Below are positions 52,248 through 62,488 of a stretch of DNA of 64,000 nt, piece after piece. The stretch covers positions 186,001 through 250,000 of the forward strand of contig NZ_JARRAE010000001.1 in NCBI RefSeq assembly GCF_030376605.1, read 5' to 3'. The notes below the pieces were generated by a model. It was not told the DNA's origin. It worked only from the letters and a program-made list of their open reading frames with translations, and ran no database searches. The stretch is from Pseudochrobactrum sp. sp1633 (GTDB lineage Bacteria > Pseudomonadota > Alphaproteobacteria > Rhizobiales > Rhizobiaceae). The first letter of the stretch is position 1; every line of letters starts with the position of its first letter. Made by a program: the position numbers and the translations under genes.

Positions 52248-53714
52248 ATGGGTAACTATGGCGCGCGTTACGGGCAATATGCTCATGGATTTGGGTGTTT
52301 GTGCCATAGTTCTGAAATCACACAGCTGAATGAACGTATTGGTCGCGGGCTGAGCCGCCGTTCTGTGCTGAGTGGCCTTGCTGCTGTCATGGCTGGCGCT
52401 GTGGTAGCTGATCCTGTGTCAGCATTGGCGCAAACACCTGTCTCCGTTGCCGGTCAGCCTGTATTGCTGAAAAATCTGCGCATTTTCGATGGTAAGTCCT
52501 CAAACCTGATTGAGGGGCGTAATGTTCTGATCAGCGGTGGCAAAATTATGGATATTCTCAAGGCTTCAGAGAATGTTGCCGATGCGCAGGTGATTGATTG
52601 CGGCAAGCGCGTTCTGATGCCGGGTCTGATTGACGCCCATTGGCACAGTATTCTGGCTGCTATTCCGCAAATGGTCGCGATGACCTCTGATATTGCTTAT
52701 GTGCATCTTGTTGCCGCACAGGAAGCACAGCGCACCTTGATGCGTGGCTTTACGACTGTGCGTGATATGGGTGGACCTTCATTTGCGCTCAAGCGTGCGA
52801 TTGACGAAAAGCGTATTCCGGGGCCACGGATTTATCCGTCGGGTGCGATGGTATCTCAGACCTCCGGTCACGGCGATTTCCGCCAGCGCAGCGATATTCC
52901 GCGCCATAGTGCCAATGATCTCAGCATTGCAGAATCCGCCGGTATTGCGGCCATTGCTGACGGTGAGGCTGAAGTGCTGCGCCGCGTGCGTGAGCAGTTG
53001 ATGCTGGGTGCAAGCCAGATCAAGATCATGGTCGGCGGCGGTGTGGCTTCTTCCTTTGATCCGCTGGATTCTCTGCAATTTACTGAAACCGAAATCCGTG
53101 CGGCTGTGATGGCTGCTAAGGATTGGGGCACATATGTCTGTGCACATGTTTATACATCCGCAGGCATTCAGCGTGCGCTGGCTTGCGGCGTGCAGTCGAT
53201 TGAGCATGGCCAGCTGGCGGATGAGGAAACCGTCAAGCAAATGGCCGATGCCGGTGCATGGTGGAGCATTCAGCCGTTTCTGGCAGATGAAGATTCCAAT
53301 GTTTATGCCTCGCAGATACAGCGCGACCAGCAGAAAATGATTGCTGAAGGCACGATACGCGCTTTTGAACTGGGGCCGAAACATAATGTCAAAATGGCAT
53401 GGGGAACGGATATTCTGTTCAACCCTAAGGGAACGGCTTCACAGGGACGTCAGCTGGCGAAACTGGCGCGCTGGTTTGACAATGGTGATGTGCTGAAAAT
53501 GGCAACTGGCACCAATGCGGAATTGCTGGCACTGTCAGGGAACCGTAATCCTTACGGTGCAGCTGTCGGCGTGATTGAAAAAGGCGCAATGGCGGATGTG
53601 TTGCTGATTGACGGTAATCCGCTGGAAGATGTGTCGCTGATCAGCGATCCGGACAAGAATATGAATCTGATTATGAAAGATGGTGTTATTTACAAGAACA
53701 CGCTGGCTGCATAG
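52248..53714 (+). CDS. Tat-exported amidohydrolase (Xaa-Pro dipeptidase/imidazolonepropionase-like)
   Basis: A 488-residue metal-dependent hydrolase. Residues 25-60 hold a twin-arginine signal (SRRSVLSGLAAVMAGAVV ... ALAQ), preceded by an unusually long N-terminal stretch with GFGCLCHS. The barrel carries LIDAHWHS (metal HxH), IKIMVGGG (bridging Lys), CAHVYT, SIEHGQ and GTDILF (Asp), a full binuclear-type ligand set. Substrates in this family are peptides, lactones or cyclic imides, so I give no exact one. The frame opens at 52203; the ATG at 52248 (MGNYGARYGQ) looks like the family start. A strong terminator follows. Confidence 0.86.
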   Translation: MGNYGARYGQYAHGFGCLCHSSEITQLNERIGRGLSRRSVLSGLAAVMAGAVVADPVSALAQTPVSVAGQPVLLKNLRIFDGKSSNLIEGRNVLISGGKIMDILKASENVADAQVIDCGKRVLMPGLIDAHWHSILAAIPQMVAMTSDIAYVHLVAAQEAQRTLMRGFTTVRDMGGPSFALKRAIDEKRIPGPRIYPSGAMVSQTSGHGDFRQRSDIPRHSANDLSIAESAGIAAIADGEAEVLRRVREQLMLGASQIKIMVGGGVASSFDPLDSLQFTETEIRAAVMAAKDWGTYVCAHVYTSAGIQRALACGVQSIEHGQLADEETVKQMADAGAWWSIQPFLADEDSNVYASQIQRDQQKMIAEGTIRAFELGPKHNVKMAWGTDILFNPKGTASQGRQLAKLARWFDNGDVLKMATGTNAELLALSGNRNPYGAAVGVIEKGAMADVLLIDGNPLEDVSLISDPDKNMNLIMKDGVIYKNTLAA

Positions 53715-53750
53715 CCGCATCTGTAAGCTGCATGACAACGTAAAAACAAA

Positions 53751-53779
53751 AACCGCTCCGGTGACCGGAGCGTTTTTTT
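53751..53779 (+). terminator. Terminator of the amidohydrolase gene
   Basis: Stem CGCTCCGG / CCGGAGCG with a three-base loop and a T-tract of seven. It can also serve the convergent gene at 53807. Confidence 0.9.
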
Positions 53780-53806
53780 CTATTCAAAATATATTCGCTC
53801 GTAGTT

Positions 53807-54304
53807 TTAAAGCTTACTTTCCAGCAGGCTGGTCAGAGCTTTTGTGCGTGGTTCGATATCACCGGCATTGGAGAAAGGTTTCCAGTTGATTGTCAACTTG
53901 CTGCCTTCAAACGTCAGGCCGTCAGCATAGTTTGAAGCCGGAGCGGTTTTTTCATCATAGAGAATAACAACGGATTTCAGTTTTTCTTGCAGCGCTGTTT
54001 TACCCATATCATCCGCTGCAATCGCCTTGAATGAGCGGATAACCGGCTCAATCACCGTATTTTGCAGATAATCCGGAGCAGCGTAGGAATCCGCATAGCC
54101 TGCCAAGGCAAGGCTGTTGAGATTAAGCTCAATCACAACCGGAAAGCCTGCGGCGTCCTGAATGGATTTTTCATATTGCGGCCAGACATCTTTGGCATAG
54201 GCTGCAATGGCACGGCGTTCCGCAAGGCCGGCTTCCTGTGCATGGGTGGCAACAGGTGCAAGCGGCAAAAGCAGTGATAACAAAGCAATGAAACGAAATT
54301 TCAT
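53807..54304 (-). CDS. Hypothetical periplasmic protein
   Basis: A 165-residue secreted protein that I do not recognise. A Sec signal peptide (residues 1-22, ending THAQ) is followed by a soluble domain with a helical first half and DGLTFEGSKLTINWKPF near the end. The frame opens at 54328, but AAGGA lies eight bases before the ATG at 54304. It converges on the amidohydrolase gene and stands alone. Confidence 0.75.
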   Translation of the reverse strand: MKFRFIALLSLLLPLAPVATHAQEAGLAERRAIAAYAKDVWPQYEKSIQDAAGFPVVIELNLNSLALAGYADSYAAPDYLQNTVIEPVIRSFKAIAADDMGKTALQEKLKSVVILYDEKTAPASNYADGLTFEGSKLTINWKPFSNAGDIEPRTKALTSLLESKL

Positions 54305-54865
54305 TCTGTAATCCTTGAAACAGAGCATAAAGCAGGGCCTGTATCAAAAGTACTTTTATGATGAAAGGGCCGGATTTCAGCAGCCGGATCAGCTATTTCG
54401 TTATTGTTCAGCGGGGAATGGCCGCGGTGATGCGGTATTATTCCGAAATGGCAGCAATTCTGGAGATTTGGCCGATAAAATCCGATTGTTTGCAGGGCTA
54501 AAATTCAATCGCATCTTGTATTTTGCGGGCGCTGATTGTAATGGGTTTGCGATAAATGGGATTCTGGCGCAATGCTGTGGCACGGGCTCAGGCACAAAAT
54601 GTGACCGCCTGCTGTTGAAAAAGCAGATATTGTGCAGGAAAATCAATAGCAGAAGTCAGGTATGGCTGCTTAAATCCGTACCGTTTATATATAGAGTCGC
54701 GGCCGTTCATCGGCGGACTTTATATAAGTTCAGGGATGTTATATAGCCTTTGCGCATATCTGTGCGCGGTATGTGACAACAGAAAAACAAGAAGTTTTGC
54801 TAGCTACGGCGGCTGCGGTCATGCGGCCGGTCATGCGAAACGAAGACAAAAGTGAAGGTTTGGAC
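54305..54865. other. Gene-less stretch upstream of tig
   Basis: About 560 bases between divergent genes. An open frame at 54315-54746 has no ribosome site and a composition unlike its neighbours. Near 54687-54727 the sequence can fold around TTATATA/TATATAA, close to where the tig promoter should be. Nothing else is recognised. Confidence 0.45.
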
Positions 54866-56281
54866 ATGCAGGTTACCGAAACGCTCAATGAAGGGCTGAA
54901 GCGCGAGATCAAAGTCGTGGTTCCGGCACAGGATCTTGAAGCAAAGCTCGCTGAGCGCCTCGAAACCGCTCGCGGTCGCGCTAAAATCGACGGCTTCCGT
55001 CCTGGTAAAGTACCTTCAGCACATCTGCGCAAGATGTACGGCAAGTCTTTCATGGCTGAAATCGTTAATGAAATTCTCAACGATTCAACCCGTTCGATCC
55101 TCGTAGAACGCAACGAAAAAGCTGCAACCCAGCCAGAAGTTGTGATGAGCGAAGATGAAGCTGAAGCCGAACAGGTTCTGGCCGGTAAAGCTGATTTCGT
55201 ATTCTCGATGAACTACGAAGTTCTGCCAAAGATCGAAGTTAAAGATGTTTCCGGTCTTAAAGTGACCCGTGAAGTTGTTGATATCTCTGACGAAGAAGTC
55301 GAAGATCAGGTTAAGAAAATCGCATCTTCCGCACGCACTTTTGAAGCTAAAAAGGGCAAAGCTGAAGACGGCGACCGCGTAACTATGGATTACCTCGGCA
55401 AGCTGGGTGATGATCCGTTTGAAGGTGGCGCAGATCAGGATGCGCAGCTGGTTCTCGGTTCAGGCCAGTTCATTCCGGGCTTTGAAGATCAGCTGATCGG
55501 CGTAAAAGCCGGTGACGAAAAGCAGATCAAAGTGACTTTCCCAGAAAATTACGGCGCTGCTCATCTGGCCGGTAAAGAAGCAACCTTCGACATCACTGTG
55601 AAGGAAGTTGCTAAAGCTGCTGAGCTGGAACTGAATGATGATGTTGCTAAGAAGCTGGGCATTGAAAGCCTTGAGCGTCTGCGCACTGTTGTTCGTGAGC
55701 AGATCGAAAGCCAGTACGGCCAGATCACACGTCAGAAAGTTAAGCGTCAGATCCTCGACGGTCTGGATGCAGAATATCAGTTCGAAACACCAGAACGTCT
55801 GGTTAACGCTGAATTCAACAACATCTGGCAGCAGATCAATTTCGACCTGCAGCAGGCTGGCAAGACTTTTGAAGACGAAGAAACCACTGAAGAAGCTGCT
55901 CGCGAAGAATATCGCAAGCTGGCTGAACGCCGCGTACGTCTTGGTCTGGTTCTTTCCGAAATCGGCGACAAAGCCGGCGTGGAAGTAACCGAAGAAGAAC
56001 TGCAGCGTGCCGTTTACGATCAGGTTCGTCGTTATCCAGGTCAGGAACAGCAGGTTTATGAATTCCTGCGTAAGACTCCTGATGCAGTTGCTAACCTGCG
56101 CGCACCAATCTTTGAAGAAAAGGTTGTTGATCATCTGCTCGGCACAATCTCCGTTACTGATAAAAAAGTGACCAAAGAAGAGCTGACAGCTGATGAAGAA
56201 GGCGCAGAAGATGCAAAGCCTGCTAAAAAAGCTGCTCCAAAGAAAAAAGCAGCTAAAAAAGCTGACGATGCAGCTGAATAA
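54866..56281 (+). CDS. tig: Trigger factor
   Basis: A 471-residue ribosome-bound chaperone and prolyl isomerase. Domains: ribosome-binding N-terminus (1 to about 115, with [17 protein letters not shown]), FKBP-type isomerase (about 155-240, [12 protein letters not shown] to FPENYGA) and helical C-terminal arms, ending in a Lys/Ala-rich tail ([15 protein letters not shown]). The frame opens at 54773, but [14 protein letters not shown] is the family start. The gene has strongly biased codons (GAA, GCT, CGT) as expected for an abundant protein. Confidence 0.97.
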   Translation: MQVTETLNEGLKREIKVVVPAQDLEAKLAERLETARGRAKIDGFRPGKVPSAHLRKMYGKSFMAEIVNEILNDSTRSILVERNEKAATQPEVVMSEDEAEAEQVLAGKADFVFSMNYEVLPKIEVKDVSGLKVTREVVDISDEEVEDQVKKIASSARTFEAKKGKAEDGDRVTMDYLGKLGDDPFEGGADQDAQLVLGSGQFIPGFEDQLIGVKAGDEKQIKVTFPENYGAAHLAGKEATFDITVKEVAKAAELELNDDVAKKLGIESLERLRTVVREQIESQYGQITRQKVKRQILDGLDAEYQFETPERLVNAEFNNIWQQINFDLQQAGKTFEDEETTEEAAREEYRKLAERRVRLGLVLSEIGDKAGVEVTEEELQRAVYDQVRRYPGQEQQVYEFLRKTPDAVANLRAPIFEEKVVDHLLGTISVTDKKVTKEELTADEEGAEDAKPAKKAAPKKKAAKKADDAAE

Positions 56282-56301
56282 TCAGCCCGCATAGAATTAC
56301 G

Positions 56302-56334
56302 AGAAAGCCGCGCTTCATGCGCGGCTTTTTTTAT
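56302..56334 (+). terminator. Terminator of tig
   Basis: Stem AAAGCCGCGC / GCGCGGCTTT with a five-base loop and a long T-tract, 22 bases past the stop. Confidence 0.92.
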
Positions 56335-56386
56335 TTGCCGGTTACAGAATGATTGTTTGCCGCCCGCGTTGCGCTATTGTGACCGG

Positions 56387-56854
56387 ATGGCCATAAAACC
56401 CTATTATCATTTGTGCAAAAATCTGAACGGTGACATAGCGCGGCCAGTCTGGCCGCAAGCTGTGGCTCTGTCCGTGTTCAGGCCGGATATGATTGCTACG
56501 CTTCATGCTTTGCTCGTCGAGTCTTACGAGGCTGTTGGTAATACCGTGCCACCAAAGGATGTGTGGTGGCAGACCTTATCCGGAGATGAAGAATATGATG
56601 CCTCTCTGATTTTTCCGGTAACAGACAACCAAGGGCAGGTCATCGCTTTTGCACAATGCTGGAGCAGTGCTTTTATCAAAGATATTGTGGTGCATCCAGC
56701 ATGGCGCAAGCAGGGTATTGGCGAAGCTTTGCTGTTGCATTGCTTCCATATTTTTAAGACGTGCGGTGCGAAAAATATCGGTCTGAAAGTCGAGCAGAGC
56801 AATCCGTTTGGTGCAGAGAGACTTTACCGGCGTTTAGGAATGACGGAAGTCTGA
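56387..56854 (+). CDS. GNAT-family N-acetyltransferase
   Basis: A 155-residue acetyltransferase. The acetyl-CoA motif A reads VVHPAWRKQGIGEALL, with the following NPFGAERLYRRLGM as motif B. Substrate unknown. The frame is open from 56357; the ATG at 56387 is chosen as it lies clear of the tig terminator, but its ribosome site is weak. Confidence 0.8.
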   Translation: MAIKPYYHLCKNLNGDIARPVWPQAVALSVFRPDMIATLHALLVESYEAVGNTVPPKDVWWQTLSGDEEYDASLIFPVTDNQGQVIAFAQCWSSAFIKDIVVHPAWRKQGIGEALLLHCFHIFKTCGAKNIGLKVEQSNPFGAERLYRRLGMTEV

Positions 56855-57107
56855 AGGGGCAATGCAGTGAACGGGGACGGGCGTTTTCAAGCCTATGCTT
56901 TGTCAGAGAATTTTGCATATTTTGCTCCAACACAGGGTGCACTGTTGTGGCAGACTGTTTATAGTCCGCGCAATGTCAGTTCATCCGTGCTGAAACAATA
57001 CTGAAACCCCAGAGAACACTTGCCAGTCAGGCCGGTTTGTTTTAGCCAGAAGCATGAGAAAACGGCAGAGTGAACTTCGCGCCGCAAAAACAGAGATTTA
57101 AGAGCCC

Positions 57108-58607
57108 ATGTCCCTTATCGATACACGTACGCCAGACCCAAAACGCCTGATCTCCGGTGCCACCGGTGACTGGGAAATCGTGATCGGGATGGAAGTTCAT
57201 GCGCAAGTAACTTCCAATTCCAAATTGTTTTCCGGTGCTTCAACCGAATTTGGTGCGGAGCCAAACGCCAATGTATCGCTGGTGGATGCTGCGATGCCGG
57301 GCATGCTTCCGGTTATCAATGCGGAATGTGTGGCGCAGGCTATTCGTACCGGTCTCGGGCTGAAAGCGCAGATCAATCTGAAGTCGGTTTTCGACCGTAA
57401 GAACTATTTCTATCCGGATCTCCCGCAGGGCTATCAGATTTCTCAGTTCAAGCAGCCGATCGTTGGCGAAGGCACTGTTATCGTGTCTGTCGGCCCTGAT
57501 TCCAAAGGCCAGTTTGAAGATGTCGAAGTTGGTATCGAGCGTGTGCATCTGGAGCAGGATGCCGGTAAGTCGATCCATGATCAGCATCCGAGCGTGTCTT
57601 TTGTTGATCTGAACCGCTCCGGCGTAGCGCTGATGGAAATCGTATCCAAGCCGGATATGCGTTCATCGGATGAAGCCCGCGCATATATGACGAAACTGCG
57701 CAGCATTCTGCGTTATCTCGGCACCTGTGACGGTAATATGGATCAGGGCTCGATGCGCGCGGATGTGAACGTGTCTGTGCGCCGTCCTGGCGGTGAATTT
57801 GGCACGCGCTGCGAAATCAAGAACATGAACTCGATCCGCTTCATCGGTCAGGCGATTGAATATGAAGCCCGTCGCCAGATCGGTATTCTCGAAGATGGTG
57901 GCGCGATTGATCAGGAAACCCGCCTTTATGATCCGGTAAAGGGTGAAACCCGTTCCATGCGTTCGAAAGAAGAAGCGCATGATTACCGTTATTTCCCTGA
58001 TCCAGATCTGTTGCCGCTGGAGTTCACACAGGCCTATGTTGATGAACTGGCTTCAGGCCTGCCGGAACTGCCGGATGACAAGAAAAACCGTCTGGTTGAG
58101 ACCATGGGTCTGTCCGTTTATGACGCATCCATTCTGATTACTGAAAAAGCTATTGCTGACTATTTCGAATCGGTTGCAGAAGGCCGTGACGGTAAAGTTG
58201 CTGCAAACTGGGTCATCAATGATTTGCTCGGCGCTTTAAACAAAGCCGGTAAGGACATTGAAAATGCTCCGGTTTCCCCGCAGCAGCTCGGCGGTATTCT
58301 TGATCTGATCAAAGAAGGCACCATTTCCGGTAAGATCGCGAAAGACCTGTTTGAAATCGTCTGGAATGAGGGCGGTGATCCTCAGCAAATCGTTGAAGCC
58401 CGCGGTATGAAGCAGGTAACTGATACCGGCGCGATTGAAAAAGCCGTTGATGAAATCATTGCTGCGAACCCTGAAAAGGTGGCTCAGGCTCTGGAAAAGC
58501 CGACATTGGCTGGCTGGTTTGTTGGTCAGGTAATGAAGGCAACCGGCGGTAAAGCAAATCCGCAGGCTGTGAATGATTTGGTTAAAGCGAAACTGGGCAT
58601 CGAATAA
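57108..58607 (+). CDS. gatB: Asp/Glu-tRNA amidotransferase subunit B
   Basis: A 499-residue kinase subunit of GatCAB, which turns Glu-tRNA-Gln and Asp-tRNA-Asn into the amide forms. The opening [13 protein letters not shown] and [20 protein letters not shown] are hallmarks; the C-terminal YqeY-like tail domain (about 350-499) binds tRNA. Full length. gatA and gatC are not in the window. Its TAA overlaps the ATG of the GNAT gene by one base. Confidence 0.97.
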   Translation: MSLIDTRTPDPKRLISGATGDWEIVIGMEVHAQVTSNSKLFSGASTEFGAEPNANVSLVDAAMPGMLPVINAECVAQAIRTGLGLKAQINLKSVFDRKNYFYPDLPQGYQISQFKQPIVGEGTVIVSVGPDSKGQFEDVEVGIERVHLEQDAGKSIHDQHPSVSFVDLNRSGVALMEIVSKPDMRSSDEARAYMTKLRSILRYLGTCDGNMDQGSMRADVNVSVRRPGGEFGTRCEIKNMNSIRFIGQAIEYEARRQIGILEDGGAIDQETRLYDPVKGETRSMRSKEEAHDYRYFPDPDLLPLEFTQAYVDELASGLPELPDDKKNRLVETMGLSVYDASILITEKAIADYFESVAEGRDGKVAANWVINDLLGALNKAGKDIENAPVSPQQLGGILDLIKEGTISGKIAKDLFEIVWNEGGDPQQIVEARGMKQVTDTGAIEKAVDEIIAANPEKVAQALEKPTLAGWFVGQVMKATGGKANPQAVNDLVKAKLGIE

Positions 58608-59110
58608 TGTGGCTGCGCTCTGCAAATAAGGATGATCTGAAGGCTGTGCATCAATTGCTGGTCAAGACATGGCACGCAACATTTGATGATGTGCTGGGTG
58701 TTGAGACTGTCAATAAAGTCACCGGCGAATATCATTCTGTAGCAGTGCTGACGCGCAATCTGGCTAAGCCATATTCCGAATTTGTTGTGGCTGATGACGG
58801 CGAGGGCAACCTCGTCGGCATGGCCTTTGCCAGCCAGAGCAAGGACGGTATTGCAGAGCTGCATCAGCTCTACGTCGATCCCGAGCATCATGTGCAGGGC
58901 ATCGGCACTATGTTGCTGGCCGAGATCGAGATGGCTTTTCCTGATGTGGAAAAGCTTGCTCTCGAAGTGATTGCGAAGAATCAGAAAGCTCTGGATTTTT
59001 ACGCCCGCAAAGGTTTTGAAAAGACCGGTGAGACGAATGACTGGGGCACGCTCAATCTGGATATTCCGGTTATCAAAATGGAAAAGTCTCTGACAGGCTG
59101 GTCTATGTGA
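58607..59110 (+). CDS. GNAT-family N-acetyltransferase linked to gatB
   Basis: A 167-residue acetyltransferase with motif A LYVDPEHHVQGIGTMLLAEIE and the following NQKALDFYARKGFEKTGE. Substrate unknown. The ATG lies inside the gatB stop (TAATG), so it is translated by re-initiation after gatB. The same pair is common in Brucella-type genomes, which argues for a lasting link, though the reason is not known. Confidence 0.87.
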   Translation: MWLRSANKDDLKAVHQLLVKTWHATFDDVLGVETVNKVTGEYHSVAVLTRNLAKPYSEFVVADDGEGNLVGMAFASQSKDGIAELHQLYVDPEHHVQGIGTMLLAEIEMAFPDVEKLALEVIAKNQKALDFYARKGFEKTGETNDWGTLNLDIPVIKMEKSLTGWSM

Positions 59111-59327
59111 TTTGAGCATTTGGCATTTAATTGTGCCTGTTACGTCCGTGCCAAATTTCTTGAGTGGTGGATGTTCTCTTATGTTCAATGAGATCACTTA
59201 ACTGAGAAATGCTGAAAACAGCGGCAACTTGACCCTTGCGAAGAGCCTCAGATAAGGTCATAAGCAGGGAATAATCTGCATGATCCTGCGCCTTTATGGT
59301 CAGGATAGTTCAGGATCTGGAAGTGCT

Positions 59328-59723
59328 ATGAAAAAATTTATTATTCAGGTTTTTACCTGGTGGAACAGCCAGACAATCGGCACCCGTCTGCACACATGGC
59401 GCAAAGGCAAGCGCGTCGGTGAAGACGAGTTTGGCAATGTCTATTATACCGGTGGTAAAGATTCTGAAGGTCGCACCCGCCGTTGGGTTATCTTCAACGG
59501 TTACAGCGAAGCCAGCGCTATTCCGGCAGGCTGGCACGGTTGGATGCATCACCGCACCGACACGCCGCCGACTGAAGAAAACTATCAGCCGCGTGAATGG
59601 CAGAAGCAACATCAGCAGAACCTGACAGGCACACCGCAGGCCTATCGTCCGCAGGGTGCAATTTCAGCTTCCGGCCAGCGTCCAAAGGTAACCGGCGACT
59701 ACGACGCCTGGACACCGAACTAA
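59328..59723 (+). CDS. Complex I accessory subunit NDUFA12 homologue
   Basis: A 131-residue protein of the NDUFA12 family (mitochondrial B17.2), an accessory subunit of NADH:ubiquinone oxidoreductase kept in alphaproteobacteria. Hallmarks: FGNVYYTGG, RRWVIFNGYSEASAIPAGWHGWMHH and TDTPPTEENY. GGAAG precedes the ATG at 59328; an earlier ATG at 59280 is unlikely. It lies next to the DUF2155 gene, as usual in the order, and far from the nuo operon, which is not in the window. Confidence 0.95.
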   Translation: MKKFIIQVFTWWNSQTIGTRLHTWRKGKRVGEDEFGNVYYTGGKDSEGRTRRWVIFNGYSEASAIPAGWHGWMHHRTDTPPTEENYQPREWQKQHQQNLTGTPQAYRPQGAISASGQRPKVTGDYDAWTPN

Positions 59724-59746
59724 GTTATATTCCTGAGGGGATAAAC

Positions 59747-59780
59747 AGGCGGCATAACTTTATCAGGTGTGCCGCCTTTG
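59747..59780 (+). terminator. Terminator after the NDUFA12 gene
   Basis: Stem AGGCGGCA / TGCCGCCT with a 15-base loop and a short T-tract, 24 bases past the stop. Confidence 0.65.
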
Positions 59781-59960
59781 CATTTCAGCGATTATGCTTT
59801 CCGGTTAATCAGTTCTGTTGTTCTGGCCTCCTGTTAGTTATGGGTTGGGGAAAACTGCACTGAGCAGTGTTTTTTCTCACAAATGCCGCAAAGAACAGGC
59901 TAATTTTCATTAAGGGTGGTCTGCAGGCCGCCTGATCTTGCAACCAACACCAAAGGCTTA

Positions 59961-60392
59961 ATGCGTATGAATGTTTCTTCCGGATGGCATTTTGGGGCAA
60001 CATTTCTGCTGGTTGCAGGTTTAACTGCTGCAAGTCTGACCGCTGTATCTGAGGCGAGGGCAGAACGGATTTCCAATAAAGTCGCTGAGTTTTCCGGTCT
60101 TGATAAAATCACCGGCCGTATCACGACTTTTGACGTTTATATCAATGAAACAGTGCAGTTTGGTGCGTTGCAGGTAACGCCTAAGGTTTGTTACAGCCGC
60201 TCTGAGAATGAAGCACCGCGCACCGATAGTTTCGTGCAGGTGGATGAGATCACCCTTGATCGTAAGATCCGACGCATTTTTTCTGGCTGGATGTTTGCTG
60301 ATAGTCCGGGTCTGAATGCCGTTGATCATCCGGTTTATGATATCTGGCTTAAAGACTGTAAGCAGACTTCTGATATTCCGGCGCCTAAATAA
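59961..60392 (+). CDS. DUF2155 secreted protein
   Basis: A 143-residue exported protein: a signal peptide (about 1-34, ending EARA) and a compact DUF2155 domain (KITGRITTFDVYINETVQFGALQVTPKVCYSR and FSGWMFADSPGLNAVDHPVYDIWLKDC mark its two halves). Two cysteines could form a disulfide. Function unknown; the family is restricted to alphaproteobacteria and sits beside NDUFA12 and aat. AAAGG precedes the ATG at 59961. It converges on aat with an 17-base gap. Confidence 0.88.
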   Translation: MRMNVSSGWHFGATFLLVAGLTAASLTAVSEARAERISNKVAEFSGLDKITGRITTFDVYINETVQFGALQVTPKVCYSRSENEAPRTDSFVQVDEITLDRKIRRIFSGWMFADSPGLNAVDHPVYDIWLKDCKQTSDIPAPK

Positions 60393-60409
60393 TCAAAAAT
60401 ACTGTGATT

Positions 60410-61024
60410 TCAAAACTGTGCGGGCGTTAATATCGCCGGTAGCAGCATGTCTTCATATTTGCTGGCGGGGATTTCAACCGCTCCGAAGCGCTGTAAATGC
60501 TCTGTGGTGAATTGCGTATCCAGAAGCTGAAACCCGTGGGCACGCAGCCGCTCGACCAGATGCACAAGGCAGACTTTGGATGCATCTGTCATATGGCTGA
60601 ACATGCTTTCGCCAAAGAACGCTCCGCCGAGCGATACACCGTATAGTCCCCCAACCAGACGCCCGTTTTGCCATGCTTCCACAGAATGGCAGTGGCCTGC
60701 ACGATGCAGCGCAATATAGCCCTCGCGAATGGTTTGGTTAATCCACGTTCCGGCATCAGGGTCTGTACGCATAGCGCACCTCTCCAGAACCTGCTCAAAG
60801 GCCGTATTGTAGCGAATCTCAAAGGGAGCGCGCTTCAGTGTCTTTTTCAGGCTGCGGGGAATGTGAAACTGGTCCAGCGGGATGATACCGCGCTTTTCAG
60901 GACGTACCCAGAATATTTCCGGATCATCAGCACTTTCTGACATAGGGAAAATGCCGGAGGCGTAAGCCCGGAGCAGAAGCTCCGGACTTAAATTTTGTGG
61001 TGGAGGGGATTTGCGTCCCGCCAC
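60410..61024 (-). CDS. aat: Leucyl/phenylalanyl-tRNA-protein transferase
   Basis: A 204-residue enzyme of the N-end rule that adds Leu or Phe to N-terminal Arg or Lys. Typical segments: [14 protein letters not shown] at the start, [47 protein letters not shown] and [16 protein letters not shown]. The start is GTG, five bases past the accC stop, so aat is the last gene of the aroQ-accB-accC-aat run. Confidence 0.95.
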   Translation of the reverse strand: MAGRKSPPPQNLSPELLLRAYASGIFPMSESADDPEIFWVRPEKRGIIPLDQFHIPRSLKKTLKRAPFEIRYNTAFEQVLERCAMRTDPDAGTWINQTIREGYIALHRAGHCHSVEAWQNGRLVGGLYGVSLGGAFFGESMFSHMTDASKVCLVHLVERLRAHGFQLLDTQFTTEHLQRFGAVEIPASKYEDMLLPAILTPAQF

Positions 61025-61029
61025 CGGAG

Positions 61030-62385
61030 TTACTGACCCGATGCGTTTTTCTTTTCCAGATATTTTTCAAGCCAGTGGATATCATAATCGCCGTTGGCGA
61101 TATCCGGATTGGCAATCAAATCCTGAAAAAGCGGCAGCGTTGTATCAACGCCGTCAACAACAAACTCATCAAGCGCACGGCGCAGACGCATCAGACATTC
61201 CACGCGGTTACGGCCATGAACAATCAGTTTCCCAATCATGCTGTCGTAATATGGCGGGATTTTATAACCGCTATACACGCCGGAATCGACGCGAATACCA
61301 AGGCCGCCCGGTGTGTGATAGTGGTTGATTGTGCCCGGTGACGGTGTGAATGTGCGTGCGTTTTCCGCATTGATACGGCATTCAATCGCGTGACCGGAGA
61401 AGCGTACATCTTCCTGCTTGATCGACAGGCCGAGACCGGCAGCAATGCGGATCTGCTCATGAACCAGATCAATGCCGGTAATCGCTTCGGTAATCGTGTG
61501 CTCAACCTGAAGACGTGTGTTCATTTCAATGAAATAGAACTCACCGTTTTCATAGAGAAACTCGATGGTGCCGGCACCGCGATAGCCGAGCTCTGCAACC
61601 GCATTGGCACAGATCATGCCGATCTTGTCACGGGCTTCAGAGTTCAGAGCAGGGGAGTTTGCTTCTTCCCAAACCTTCTGGTGGCGACGCTGCAGCGAGC
61701 AGTCACGTTCGCCCAGATGCACGGCCTTGCCCGCACCATCACCAACGATTTGCACTTCAATATGGCGCGGCTTTTCGAGATATTTCTCGATATAGACAGC
61801 ATCATCGCCGAATGCAGCAGCAGCTTCTGAGCGTGCAGTATTGTAGGCAACGGAGATATCTTCTGCCGATTTGGCAACCTTCATCCCGCGACCACCGCCA
61901 CCGGAAGAAGCCTTAATGATAACCGGATAACCGATTTCTGCCGCAATGCGGACGGCGTCCTGTTCACTGTTTACACCGCCGTCAGAACCCGGAACAACCG
62001 GAATGCCTAAGCGCTTTGCAGTCTTCTTCGCTTCAATCTTATCGCCCATGATGCGGATATGCGCAGCGGTCGGGCCGATGAAGGTGATGTCGTGTGCTTC
62101 AAGAATTTCAGCGAATTTGGCATTCTCGGAGAGGAAGCCGTAACCCGGATGAATAGCATCGGCACCGGTAATTTCGCAGGCAGCAACGATCTGATGAATA
62201 TTCAGATAGCTGTCGCGCGATGGTGGTGGTCCGATACAAACGCTTTCATCTGCGAGGCGCACATGCATGGCATCGGCATCAGCAGTTGAGTGAACGGCAA
62301 CAGTCTTGATGCCAAGCTCCTTACAGGCGCGCAGCACCCGCAGGGCAATTTCGCCGCGATTGGCTATGAGGATTTTCTGAAACAT
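61030..62385 (-). CDS. accC: Biotin carboxylase subunit of acetyl-CoA carboxylase
   Basis: A 451-residue ATP-grasp enzyme that carboxylates biotin on AccB, the first step of fatty-acid synthesis. Marks: [28 protein letters not shown] (ATP loop), [13 protein letters not shown] and [15 protein letters not shown]. Length is normal. It follows accB after 103 bases that hold two perfect hairpins, and is coupled to aat. Confidence 0.97.
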   Translation of the reverse strand: MFQKILIANRGEIALRVLRACKELGIKTVAVHSTADADAMHVRLADESVCIGPPPSRDSYLNIHQIVAACEITGADAIHPGYGFLSENAKFAEILEAHDITFIGPTAAHIRIMGDKIEAKKTAKRLGIPVVPGSDGGVNSEQDAVRIAAEIGYPVIIKASSGGGGRGMKVAKSAEDISVAYNTARSEAAAAFGDDAVYIEKYLEKPRHIEVQIVGDGAGKAVHLGERDCSLQRRHQKVWEEANSPALNSEARDKIGMICANAVAELGYRGAGTIEFLYENGEFYFIEMNTRLQVEHTITEAITGIDLVHEQIRIAAGLGLSIKQEDVRFSGHAIECRINAENARTFTPSPGTINHYHTPGGLGIRVDSGVYSGYKIPPYYDSMIGKLIVHGRNRVECLMRLRRALDEFVVDGVDTTLPLFQDLIANPDIANGDYDIHWLEKYLEKKNASGQ

Positions 62386-62401
62386 CGGTGCTCCTGCCTC
62401 A

Positions 62402-62426
62402 GCATAGTTTGACGGGCAAACTATGC
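62402..62426. other. Intergenic hairpin 1 between accB and accC
   Basis: Perfect ten-base stem GCATAGTTTG / CAAACTATGC with loop ACGGG, 16 bases before the accC start. It could hide or stabilise the accC leader. Confidence 0.6.
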
Positions 62427-62449
62427 ATCAAATCAAATTGGTCAGCGAT

Positions 62450-62472
62450 GGCTGTATCCGCCGGATACAGCC
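62450..62472. other. Intergenic hairpin 2 between accB and accC
   Basis: Eleven-base palindrome arms GGCTGTATCCG / CGGATACAGCC around a single C, 16 bases past the accB stop. No T-tract follows on the minus strand. Confidence 0.6.
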
Positions 62473-62488
62473 GCGATCTGAGAAGATC

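Noticed and set aside
54315-54746. A 143-codon plus-strand frame upstream of tig
   Set aside because: TTG start without a ribosome site, unusual Cys/Lys/Arg-rich composition, and it covers the region where the tig promoter should be.
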